Assembly: GCA_021399445.1 (NCBI GenBank)
Contig: JAJTUQ010000002.1
Span: 496,001 to 560,000, forward strand
DNA: 64,000 nt
Source of the DNA: Xylogone sp. PMI_703
Taxonomy: Eukaryota > Ascomycota > Leotiomycetes
Direction of reading: 5' to 3'
This document shows positions 21,952 through 32,945 of the stretch, piece by piece. Both the position numbers and the translations under genes were made by a program. Within the stretch, counting starts at the first letter, position 1, and each line of letters opens with the position of its first letter. The notes beneath the pieces were generated by a model, which was given only the letters and a program-made list of their open reading frames with translations, did no database searches and had not been told where the DNA came from.

Positions 21952-24900
21952 CTTTTTGTATGGGATTTATTTTTAACAGCCTGGTCGTTGCTCCGCAAGG
22001 GAGTGGGTATTGTCGTTGTTCGTGTTTCCGAATCAGTAATTAAACTCTGAGATAGCTTATCGTATGGGCGATGCTAGTCGTGGCCCGTGTCTGGATGGCT
22101 CACCACGGTCAGTTACGAGCCCAGCTGCCTTGGTTTTTGTGCAGACGAATGGTGGCTGGGGGTATTTATTATGGGGAAAGCGTCTAGACGATGAAACGTT
22201 GTACACAGTACCAACACGGATGGCCTGCGACGGATTGGAGAACAAGGTATTTTAAAGGGTAATTGACCCGTCTGCGACTTTTGAAATCGAAAAGAAGGTG
22301 AACAGAAAGAGGAAGCCCACCAGAGGTAATTCAAGAGGTGCCGAGAGCTATAGCGAACGTGTTTGGGTGGCCGCAACAAAAACGAAGGACGGGGGTCGGC
22401 ACGGCGACCCTTGGGAGAGCTTGCAGGTTCGACAGCTAAGAGACTGTGGAAGTGCGCAGCAGGAAGAATGTGGGTTTGGGAGCGATCGAGGTGGAATCTG
22501 GGGTATTAATTAAGGATAACGGAAGGAGGAGGAGAAGAGCGAGAAGACAGAGAGACAAGAGAAAGCTGAAGAAGGGTGTGCACGCATAACTGGATTTGGG
22601 GGAGGCAAAGAGGATCAATCAGAGTTATTATGGGAGCACCAGTCGTCTTCTATGAGGATTCGTATTCCTTCGCGACGTCGCCGGCTTGCGTTGCCTTTCT
22701 CTCTCCCTCTGCCACAACGCGAGGGGCGCCGCACACCATCACCTCACCTCAGGGCAGTCAATCAGTCACTATTACTCTCCCTCTTTCTTCCTCTCCAGCC
22801 GACAACAACAGCACGGCACTGTACGGTATCAGCACCAAGCAGGCCCCAGCTTGCCCTGCCCTGCCAGCCCAGCTTCTCGCGCCCAGTGTGAAATGGGCCT
22901 TCAAGCAGTCCGGCATTGTCGGTGGCGCGCCCATATCTTTCTGGTTGGTACAGTCGCATCGTCCGAGAGCCAAATCGGACTGACCAGGAACGGGGGCAAG
23001 CTGGGCAGAGGCTGATGCAGGTGGAGGGGTGCAGCAAATACGGGCCAAGGTGCAATCTGGTTTGCCAATGCAAGGGTAGCTTGGTTCTTTCTGCTCTTGC
23101 TGCTCTGCCTACTGCGACTGCGACTCTCTTCTGCTCCCTCACCTTCCATTTCCACGCCATTCTACTGTGTATATTGACCAGGCCGCGCTCGACTACTGCT
23201 ACAACTGCTACGGTATACAGCAATGTACTCTAACTGTACAGTACAATCAGTTATGGACAGCGTGTATGATGGAACAACGAGCTCATTGATCCAGCTGGCT
23301 GGAAATTTCGGGAGCCTCTGCGCAGTGGATGAGGTGTTGCCGGGTGCAGAAGCGCGCTTGAGCCCGATGCGTACGTTGTCGATGTCCTGGGGAGACAGCG
23401 GATCGAGCATGAGGCGCTCCACTCGCCTCTGACACAGTCCAACTGGTGCGCCGATCCAGCAGCCTCCACCCTCGTCAGAGTGCTGCGGCGGCATGCCGTC
23501 ATACGTGTTGCCCTGGGTGATGCGCATCCCAGAGCTGCGTGTACAGTACTGCGACGACTTTTCTGGTACTTTGCAATCGGCACGTAGAGACAGACTTTGC
23601 TCCGGCATAGCCAGATCAACAATACTGTAAACATAGTTCGTTTGAGTTGTTCTCATATTCATGTCCTTTTTTTTTCTTTTGGTTTTCCTTCTCTCTTCAG
23701 GACTCTGGACTCTACACAGTATCATCTATCATCCAGCCACTCGTGCCGCTGTTGACGTCTGCACGCAATGGCCCAACGCTCGGAGAACCCATCAGCCCTG
23801 CAGCAGGACACCAACAACCATAACACAGTACCCATACTGTACAGTACCACAGTACATGATCACTACTGGACTGAAAGGAAACTCCAGCCACCCCTGGCCC
23901 ATCTCTAGCAAAGCAGCGCCCACCAAAACCTGCTTGTCCTTTCCCGCCCATGGATTTTCATGGCATTGTGGCCGCCGCCTCAAGTGCGTTCGAGACCTTT
24001 TGAAACTTCCTCTTCACCATCAGCACCACTACAACACTCTCTTCCTTCGGCACGCTCGGGGTCTGGCATAATGCCGAATCAGGCTTTTTCTTTCGCCCAA
24101 GAGCTATATTTCTACATGATCCTCGAACCCTGAGCCATAGTCCCCTATTTTTCCGTTTGTTCCCACTCTCGCGGGGTATTTTTACTGTACGGTAACATCC
24201 CTCGGTCGTCCTATATCCGGTGATGCCGGACGACGTTTCATCGAGCACCAGAAAACACATGAGCAAAAAGATGGCGCCTGGAGAATGCCATGGTCACGTT
24301 ATCGTTCCCGCGCGTTATCTGACCTGTTCGGCGCAATCCATAATTAATCCAACTCGTACCTCCGTATTCGTAGAAATTTTACGGTGCGGCAGTGCGGCAC
24401 TCTTGAGACCAGATGCCGTTTTGTTTCTACATAAAATGCTTTCCTGCCCCTTGTCAACATCATAATCTTAAGGACTTTCTGCGCTTTTTTGAGATTATGC
24501 AGCCGCACAAGCTTTTTAGGCACGTGGGGGCTGGTGATAAGTAACCGATTGGGAGCGGGAACTTCGCTCTTCTCTTCTCTTGAGCGCTCACATACTATTG
24601 TCCTAAACTTGACAGTACAGAACAAATACCAATACCAAGAGATAAACAACTCCAGCGCACTTCGGTTGCCATAGTGTACACTGCAACTGAGGTAGGGAAC
24701 GTCGTCGTAACCATTGGTCAACGTGCCAAACCAGGGAAGCGGCGACCTTGCAGCACTGAGGCTTCCAAAAGTCTCACCAGTCGTAGATTAGTAGTAGATT
24801 ACAACCCTTGCGATATAGGGCAGCAGCCACCAGGTTCTCTCGCCCCTTTCATACTTTTCGTAAGCTGCCCTTTAGTTGTCCTAAAAAGCAACGCTGTATC

Positions 24901-25312
24901 ACAAAAGAAAACTGTCTGTGTAACATTCGTGATAATCAGACCCTTGACGTCACATGTCCTGACCCCGATCTACCGCAGGATCGCAAGGGATAGTTGATGT
25001 ACCCCGTACTTTTCGTATCGTTTTCTAGTCCATTAATTAATCTATTGTGTGCTATTCCACTTGTTCGATGACAGTAATTGTCTCGGATCTGCGTCGTTCT
25101 TCTCCAACAGACGAGTTCGATGGAGCGATCCCTAACCCACCGAGCCCACTACACTCCCGTCCCTCGCCCATCTTCTCTCTCATCGAGATACAGTCTGAAG
25201 GTACTTCCTATCTTCTATCAAGCTGGAATTAGATCTTCGGATCTACTACTGCCACCAATACCCTTCTGCTACTGCACATGTTTGAGGATCGCTGCCTGTA
25301 ATTAGTAGTCCA

Positions 25313-25334
25313 AAACTTGTATTGATACAAGTTT
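25313..25334. repeat. perfect 10-bp palindrome with 2-bp centre
   Basis: AAACTTGTAT, TG, ATACAAGTTT. It is the first of several stem-loops in the 25.3-25.75 kb stretch; as DNA it could equally be a dimeric protein-binding site. Confidence 0.8.
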
Positions 25335-25542
25335 CGTCTAGGATGCTTTCCTCCCATCTTTTGCAGTAAAGATTGTCTTTTAGGATGAGCCGGTAAGTTC
25401 CCCTAGAGAGGGGCATATCTTAAAACCAAAAAAAGGAAGAGGTCGCCAAATATAGATTTACCAGCAGTGTGGTTTGCTGCTGGAGATCTCCGGCCGATTC
25501 ATCACTCACCTCACCCCTTTTTCGACTACTTTGTAGGCTCTG

Positions 25543-25635
25543 CGGTGGACAGAGTAGTTGGCATAGTGGTACTTCAGTGCTCGCAAAGTTTTGGTTGCAA
25601 TTTATGTACCACTATGCCAACTGCTTTGTCCACCG
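25543..25635 (+). repeat. 30-bp inverted repeat (strong hairpin)
   Basis: Arm 25543-25572 pairs with 25606-25635 over all 30 positions if G-U pairs are allowed (positions 25552/25626 and 25555/25623), around a 33-nt loop. Transcribed from the + strand the helix has no mismatch; from the - strand it has two A-C mismatches. The inner part of the arm reads TTGGCATAGTGG, close to the Pol III A-box consensus. It lies 263 bp beyond the eL33 stop codon, antisense to that gene. Function unknown. Confidence 0.9.
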
Positions 25636-25897
25636 GGAAGTAGGTCCCTTTTCCACCAAATCTGTCACAGACATCCTTTGCACAGTTTATTCGCCAATCG
25701 AAAATGAGAGGGAAATCGAACCCTTGATTGGTAATTTTTTTTGCTTTTTATTCGAATTCTACCCAGCAATCTACGCAACAGAGAATTCCTGCCCTAATTT
25801 TGCAGTCCACCGAATTCCAAAGCAGATTATCAATCAATTTCCATTCCATGATGTGTGAAAACAACTCCCAAATAGACCGCTCTCCCTTGACCTTTTT

Positions 25898-26676
25898 TTA
25901 TATGGAGGAAGGATACAACATGATTCTAACCGATGCGCCGAATGACTTAGGAGGAAGGTTGCGTCTGAACTGTGCTCGTACTACGCCGGAGTTGCCTAAT
26001 TCCCAGGAAAACACACATCCCGTTAGAAACGTTGCACGTCGAGAAAGATGGGCTCTCTGCTGATTCCCAGGGAAATTTAACATACCGTGTGGCCGCGTGA
26101 CTTTGCCCCAGATAACCCGGATCTTTGTTCCTCTGACTTCTTTTGATGCCCGGTAGACGAATGCGACCTTCTTTCCGAGATAGAAGCTGTAGTCCCTGTC
26201 AGCGCCTTGCCCCAAGAAACGTTGTATCTTTTCATGCTTCTAAAACCTACTTTGCGGCCTTGGTATCATCAACACCCTCGATCTTGATCAGGCTGGTGCC
26301 TGGGGTTGTGCTGCGCTTGCCACGTTGGTAGCTCAGATGGCGACCCCTAACAATATCCCGTCAGCATTGTCTCCTCAGCCATCACATTCCTAACGCCAAT
26401 ATAATTTTCTCAATTGCTCTTCCATCTACCTATTCGTTCGCCCAGAAAGAAGGAAATTTCAGTATCATTCGGGTTACTCACTTGACATAAACTAAAAAAG
26501 AAATCAGAGTTAGCAAATTGTCACCGCAACAGACGAGCAGCACCGCAATAACCCAGCAAACAGTCTCCGGCTGATTGCCAATCTCCGACAGTTGCAAGTT
26601 ATATCGCTATCGGGAAGCAAGATGAAATCTCGGAAAAGGGCCAACACTTACGTCGCGAACCAGCTTCTGAAGGCAT
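25898..26676 (-). CDS. RPL33: 60S ribosomal protein eL33 (L35A)
   Basis: A large-subunit ribosomal protein, cytosolic. Five exons must be joined: 26652-26676, a 10-nt microexon 26482-26491, 26251-26346, 26086-26186 and 25898-25995. The joined chain is 109 residues, the usual eL33 size. It reads [19 protein letters not shown], then [20 protein letters not shown], then [23 protein letters not shown] motif [12 protein letters not shown], and the end RIMLYPSSI. Every junction restores the conserved sequence: the microexon encodes the L-Y-V-K segment with split codons at both edges. Introns are 160, 135, 64 and 90 bp. Many introns near the start are typical of fungal ribosomal protein genes. No snoRNA could be recognised in them. 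Confidence 0.95.
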
Positions 26677-28001
26677 CTTGACGGAGTTCTCTCGGACAAT
26701 TGAACAAAAGTCTGAGAGTTGTGGAAGGAATGGTCAGCGACACGTCCTAGCTAAAAGACTCCGCTGAGGTTGGCTGAGATTGTCGTCGAATTTGTCGTTG
26801 GTCGTTGGTCGTTAGATTCGAGATGCCCACGATCAACCCTCGCTAAAGTTCGAAAGTAGGGCTTTCCAACCCCGAAACGAGAAAAATTAGTCAGCATGCC
26901 CAAAACTTTTTGTTGTGAGAGCCTTATCGGTGTTCTTTTAAGTGCCTTAGAATTTTGGCATGAATTTATCATTTACACCTGAGGCCACAGATATCTTTCA
27001 ACGTCTCCCGGCAAAATTAATGCCGGGGTTCTGGATGAAAGCTCGACAATACGGTACTCGGATACCGTACTGCCTGGTACCTCGGGGATCACAAATCAAA
27101 GGGTATCTTCCCGGAGAAACAGCAAACAATCACAACATTGTCGACGCAATGAGAGAGAACTGGATTACCTACGCCGATTACAAAAGTGAATGAAGAAGAG
27201 GACCAACACTGATGATACAGACATGCTGCGTTTCAAATGAGCTCTTGTGGCGAGTCTCGCAGCTATCCATTGGAGGGGCAGAAGGGCAAGGGCAGCTGTT
27301 GTCTAGAATCTGCGTCACTTTCCTTATTCATCTCCATGTCAGCAGTCTGTTGTGGATAAGCCCGCGATGCCCGCCAGCCGCCAGCTCCCGCTCGTGGAAG
27401 GAGTCAGCAGCTTACAGTGCTGCTGGTCGTCTTCTCTTAATCACCATAGTCGGAACGACTCTGGTGGATTGATGGCCGGGTAACGCAGGATGCTTTATAA
27501 TCGCTGCTGCGCTTAAGATCTGGATTGGCAGCGCCATGCAGTGCGGAAAGTGATAAATGCTGGATGCGGGGCCCTTTCTTTTAATCTTTTTGCTTCGGGA
27601 AATATGAAACTTTAACGACCTCGGAGAAGTACGCTTTGAGCGACCACTATACGTTCAAAAGGAGTTTCAATTGGATATTTCAATTCTCGCTGCTCTTTTA
27701 CGGCCCTCCCGGTATATCTCCCTGCGTTGACCCGCCTGGAGCATTTATAATACCGGTAGCGTAGCGGAGATAGCAAGCAGCAAGTGGGAGGAGGGGGAGC
27801 ACTTTTGGTCCCCGCTAATGCTTTAAACCCGTCGCTACCTGTGACGCCCCTCATTCATCCCTCCACCGTGGTCAGCAGCTACATACCCAACCTTTTCTCA
27901 AGCTCCCTGTCCATCACCACCCTCTCTCCCTCACTTCGTCACCTTCGATACAACCCCTTTGAAGAAACGTTTGTACTTCATTGAACCCATCGACAGGCAC
28001 G
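26677..28001. other. divergent promoter region of eL33 and G6PDH
   Basis: 1.3 kb. Contains the inverted repeat TACGGTA-CTCGGA-TACCGTA at 27050-27069 and a CT-rich stretch at 27840-27950 just before the G6PDH start. No gene recognised. Confidence 0.5.
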
Positions 28002-30016
28002 ATGTCGAACACATTGATCAAGCCAGATGCGGCTGGCGGGGCTGGGTGAGTTTGATATCATTTTCCCGCAATCCCAATCCCCAGTCAATACGTCACTATA
28101 TCACTATTCCGATCAACACCGTAGCTATCAGTGTTGAACAGCTGCCATGCAAGGCGCATTTGGAAGGTGCAGTGAGCTGTACAGCAGACGGAAAGATCTT
28201 CTTGATAGCTTCTGTCCTTCATTGGATATATTTTGCTCTTCAAACTAGCATTGTTGAACCGGATGGATTACTAAATGTCAAGCAGTTTGGAGTTGAAGGA
28301 TAACACCGTCATTATTGTTCTTGGTGCTTCTGGTGATCTTGCCAAGAAGAAGACTGTATGTATTACCTATGTCTATGGTTAAATTCAAGCTCATGCTAAC
28401 TCGGTATCAGTTCCCGGCTTTGTTCGGCCTTGTAAGTCACCTATGAATAATACACACCCATGTCACTAAGGTGTTACTTGCTTACATACAATAGTACCGC
28501 AACCAATTCCTCCCCAAAGACATTAAGATTGTTGGCTATGCGCGAACAAAAATGGACCACGAGGAGTTCCTCAAGCGGGTTAAGTCTTATATCAAGACAC
28601 CCACTAAGGATATGGAGAAGCAGCTTCAGGACTTTACTGACGTCTGCACCTATATCTCTGGACAATACGATAAGGACGAATCTTTCATCGAGCTTCGAAA
28701 ACACCTTGAGGAGATCGAGAAGGGCAGGAAGGAGGCAAACAGAGTCTTTTACATGGCTCTCCCCCCAAGTGTTTTCACTTCTGTCTCCCAACACTTAAAG
28801 AAGAATGTCTACCCAACTGAGGGCATTGCTAGAATCATTGTATGAAAAAGACTAGATCTAATAATTATGATTTGCTGGCTGACTATCCACTGCGCAGGTC
28901 GAGAAGCCATTCGGCAAGGATCTTGAGAGTTCTCGCGAGCTACAGAGCGCATTGGAGCCAAACTGGAGAGAACAGGAGATTTTCCGTATTGACCACTACC
29001 TTGGTAAGGAAATGGTTAAGAACATCCTCATTCTACGCTTTGGCAATGAATTCTTCGGCGCCACTTGGAACCGAAATCACATCGATAACGTCCAGATCTC
29101 CTTCAAGGAGCCATTTGGCACTGAGGGACGTGGTGGGTACTTCGATGAGTTCGGTATCATCCGAGATGTTATGCAGAACCATCTTCTTCAGGTCTTGACA
29201 CTCTTGGCAATGGAGAGACCAATCTCTTTCTCCGCTGAAGATGTTAGAGATGAGAAGGTTCGCGTTCTCCGAGCCATCCCTCCGATTGAGCCAAAGAACG
29301 TTATCATTGGTCAATACGGCAAGTCTCTTGATGGTACTAAGCCATCATATAAGGAGGATGATACCGTACCAAAGGACTCCAGATGCCCAACCTTCTGCGC
29401 AATGGTCGCCTTTATCAAGAACGAGCGCTGGGATGGTGTTCCATTCATCTTGAAGGCTGGTAAGGCTCTCAACGAACAGAAGACTGAAATCCGAATCCAA
29501 TTCAAGGATGTTACATCTGGTATCTTCAAGGATATCCCACGAAATGAGCTTGTCATGCGCATTCAACCAAACGAGAGTGTCTACATCAAGATGAACTCTA
29601 AGCTTCCGGGTCTTAGCATGCAGACCGTTGTTACCGAGCTTGACTTGACCTACCGTCGCCGATTCTCTGACCTCAAGATCCCCGAGGCCTACGAATCTCT
29701 CATCCTTGATGCTCTCAAGGGAGACCGCTCTAACTTCGTCCGTGACGATGAGTTGGATGCCAGCTGGAGAATCTTTACTCCTCTCCTTCACTACCTTGAC
29801 GATAACAAGGAGATTATCCCAATGGAATATCCTTATGGTAAGCAGCAATACCTTTCCCACAAGTTATTTCAATTATTTCTCAAAAGCTAATCACGGTTTA
29901 CAGGCTCTCGCGGTCCTGCTGTCCTCGATGATTTTACCTCATCTTACGGGTACAAATTCAGTGACAACGCTGGTTATCAGTGGCCTACTACTTCGGCTGC
30001 GCCAAACAAGTTGTAA
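28002..30016 (+). CDS. ZWF1: glucose-6-phosphate 1-dehydrogenase
   Basis: The entry enzyme of the oxidative pentose phosphate pathway, oxidising glucose-6-phosphate with NADP+ in the cytosol. Exons 28002-28045, 28286-28355, 28411-28431 (only 21 nt, coding FPALFGL), 28495-28839, 28898-29837 and 29904-30016 give 510 residues, the normal length. The NADP-binding loop is GASGDLAKKK (28-37); the active-site signature is RIDHYLGKE (190-198), with the catalytic His being the second His-containing pocket residue downstream in the family. The chain continues colinear to PTTSAAPNKL. The 240-bp first intron makes the N-terminus MSNTLIKPDAAGGAG; an internal ATG at 28275 inside that intron could start a shorter form. 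It is convergent with ALG12. Confidence 0.96.
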
Positions 30017-30544
30017 GGCATTTTCATTTAGACTTGGGTCGGGGTTGGGGTGCAATTTTAGACACCAAAACATGCATCACGCAAGTTAACATACTTCGTG
30101 TACCGCAGAGTCTTTATGTGTAGTTGAGACACGAATGGGAAAAAAGTTCAACATAGTTCCTCTTTTTTTCGCTCTTGCTGCGTAGTCACATGCATCTTTT
30201 TCTTGAGTAATTCCATAGACCAATTGCATGACACCTAAGTGATACTGTTAAAATAATATTGGCTCTCTTCCCAGAACTTATGTGAGATAACGGTGGCCTC
30301 TTGGTCCTCTCCTCAATTTCTCTTATTTCTCGCAAAATGCAGTGTCCTTGGTAATGCTATGATACCTACTCTCTTCTCGTATACAGATTGTTCAATATAA
30401 AATAGTCGAACTAGATTTCTTCCCCGTTGCTCATTATATTTCTTGCATCGCCCCCCTGCTGGACACACTTCTTTACATGGCGAGGTCTATAGTTTCTATC
30501 ATAAGTTTGAGAGTTTTTGAGACAACCTTTCTTTTATATATACA
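30017..30544. other. intergenic between convergent G6PDH and ALG12
   Basis: 528 bp of 3' flanking sequence, T-rich; nothing else seen. Confidence 0.5.
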
Positions 30545-32465
30545 TTACACTGTTATAGGAGGTGATCTAACCCGTCTGAGGATCTTAATGGCCGGTTCAA
30601 CTTTTGGCCCTATCCACCAGCCACCGGTTACAGACCGGACGGCATCCCTGAATCTCCTGTATGTGGCTGCTCTTCCGACGTCATTGAATAATGGCTCTTG
30701 CTGCTTTTGAGCCTCTATATCGCTCTCATACTCGTCACTAAGAGATTTGACTGCGTCGCTGTCTACATCTATCTTCCCCCCTTCTTCTACTTTGTTCAGT
30801 TTATTTGCTGCGTAGGCAGTTGCGGGGGCGTTGCTGCTAGTTGGGTGGTCTCCTGGTTTCAGGATTTCCATGCCACTATAAGCATAGACCTCTCCGATGA
30901 TCTCCCAGCCCCCAATAGCCCTCTCTGGTTCTTCAGTCAACACATAGTCGAATTTCTCCCAGAACTCTGGCAGTAGCAAGGTATATTCGTCTTCATTCTT
31001 GTCGTAGTGAATGGATGTCGGTTTTCCCTGAATCAGCGGCAGGTCTTCGGGATTTCGGGGTGATGAGATGTACTGCTGGAACCGTGTAACTCCCGTCATG
31101 CAAGACAAGACATCCATATGTACGGATATTGATTCTGGGAGAGCCCTGCTCTCTTGAGCTAAGATGGAGTGGAATTGAGAAATAGCATCGCCTCCAGGGT
31201 AATTGAGAGATGATATTAGTAACATCCCCGTAGATGCTACAAGACTAAGAAGAGTTGTAACAATGAGAAGTAAAGAGCCAAGCCCATATATTATAGACTT
31301 TGTCCTTCGAGTCCAGATATACGATGCTGCCAGCGAGGCGCTTGCTGTGAGAGGCGGTACGACATAGATGATGAAACGGGCTTCTTTATGAGGCTGAAAG
31401 CTGTATATTAAAAGAAAGGCAACTGAAGGGACGATTAAATCCAGAGAAGTTCTCCTGGTCGAAGGGATGAAGAAGGTGAGGGGTATTAAGAGGCCCAAAA
31501 TCAAGGGATTCAGTAGCAGTCGTGGAAGCAGCGAGGTAAAATAATAATGATAAGGCGATATCCCCCAATCAGACGACTTGCCTTGTATGGCATTGTAGTA
31601 AAATCCCGCCAATTCAGGCCAGATTGGCCGTTGCCAGAAATAGGAATCGACTGGAATGGATATTCCCAGACCGACAAAGGCGCTGACCAACCCAGCTTGA
31701 ATTATTTTATAGGGGAGTATTCGGGAATGGACGAATAGATATGCAAGCTGCGTGAAGAGTAGGATGGCAATTTCTGATCGGAAGATTGCCCCGGCAATAA
31801 CGAACCAGAAGATACCTAGTTTTTGATGTCTTGATCGCAACTGACGAGCGTTACCTGGGAGTTCGGAGAGGAGGAATTGACGAAAAGCCAGTGTAGCTAT
31901 ATCACATTAATATAACTTTTAGATCCGGAGGAATATGAAACTTACTTATGCCAAAGGCAAACATATTTGGTAATGTCCTTGATGCATAAAATATCACATG
32001 AAATTGAGCCGCTTGAAGTAGCAGGTACCAATTTGCTACTTCTCTACCATAAGCCAGACCCAGGACCTTTGAATACCTCAATAATGTGAATGAATTGATA
32101 AGCCCAAGGACAGCTCTGACTACTATCTGCGCATGTTTACGGCCTGTCAATAGAATTATAGGACGTGAAATCTGGGATAGCAACCAAGCTCCAGCAAATG
32201 TCCGAGGCACGGCACCTGGGAACTCGATATGATCATAGTGGCGGCGTATATAAGCATTCACATCTTTAATAGGGATCCCATACGTTAAGATGTCATGGGT
32301 GGCTTGGATATTGAAAGATTCTTCGACCTTAGTGTATGGAGCTACCAAGAGGTGGATGATGACGAGGGTCGGGATTAGAAGGGTCAGAAGCACATCTGGA
32401 TTACATTCGATTAGCTGTCGTCTAATTGAGTGCTGTGGGCTGTATAATATACCTAGGGACTTCAT
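30545..32465 (-). CDS. ALG12: dolichol-P-mannose:Man7GlcNAc2-PP-dolichol alpha-1,6-mannosyltransferase
   Basis: A GT22-family ER membrane enzyme adding the eighth mannose to the lipid-linked N-glycan precursor. Exons 31946-32465 and 30545-31896, with a 49-bp intron, give 623 residues. The start includes the ALG12-typical YTKVEESFNIQATHDIL, whose acidic residue is part of the catalytic loop, and HIEFPGAVPRTF. FRSEIA and, near the middle, FQPHKEARFI are the other GT22 signatures (HKExRF). About ten to twelve hydrophobic segments are spread through the chain, and the C-terminal 100 residues are hydrophilic. A GT within LPGNAR looks like a donor, but reading through it keeps the frame and the family sequence, so no second intron is placed. 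It is divergent with YOS1 (480 bp). Confidence 0.93.
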
Positions 32466-32945
32466 CTTTGCTGGTTAATATACATATGTTCCTATCTCCC
32501 AGTTGTCCCTCGATAATGTAGAAGCAGGCTAACAATTTCGTTATCGTCGTACGGGATTCGAACTTAGGAAGAGAATCCAGTCTCCATTAGATTAATTGCT
32601 CAAAAACTCATCATCAATTCAGGATGTATAACAACAAAACAATAACTGAAAAGTAGCAGGATACACTACGATAATCGCCGACCCACCTGCTGTTTAGATG
32701 TCAAGAAATGTGTACTTGTAGTCGTAGCCTTGTTGGCCCGTGCATGACACCAGGCACGGGAGGTCCCGCAACTGATATTCTGGCTTCAATCGCATTCTAG
32801 GCACACACATCCATATATCGATTGACACGCCCAACCACAAACATAATCCAGAACATCTCTGTGAAAGTCTCTATTTTAATTGTTACATAACCTGAGGCCG
32901 AAAGAATCATTACAGAAACTTGTGCAATAGCTGCGGTCAATCAAT
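32466..32945. other. shared promoter of ALG12 and YOS1
   Basis: 480 bp between divergent starts. On the - strand at about 32540-32600 it carries tRNA-like boxes (TTCGAATCCC and CTAATGGA) in a sequence that does not fold as an intact tRNA. Confidence 0.45.

Larger units (their letters stand above)
21952..25897. other. 3.9-kb gene-poor interval with GTAC palindromes and stem-loops
   Basis: Lies between the DUF2406 gene start and the 3' end of eL33. Many overlapping open frames occur in all six phases (longest 187 codons, 23162-23725, - strand), none with a recognisable domain. GTAC-core words such as ACTGTACAGT recur at 22200-24200, and TTAATTAA-type words at 22506 and 25033. Strong stem-loops lie at 25313-25742. 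It may be a large regulatory or non-coding transcript region. Confidence 0.5.

Noticed and set aside
23162..23725. 187-codon open frame on the - strand
   Set aside because: Starts with ATG, but has no domain, a mixed composition and several competing frames over the same DNA. A frame this long is expected about once by chance in a window of this size.
31820..31860. GTAACG donor inside ALG12 exon 2
   Set aside because: Reading through keeps the frame and sensible family sequence; any intron would be under 20 bp.
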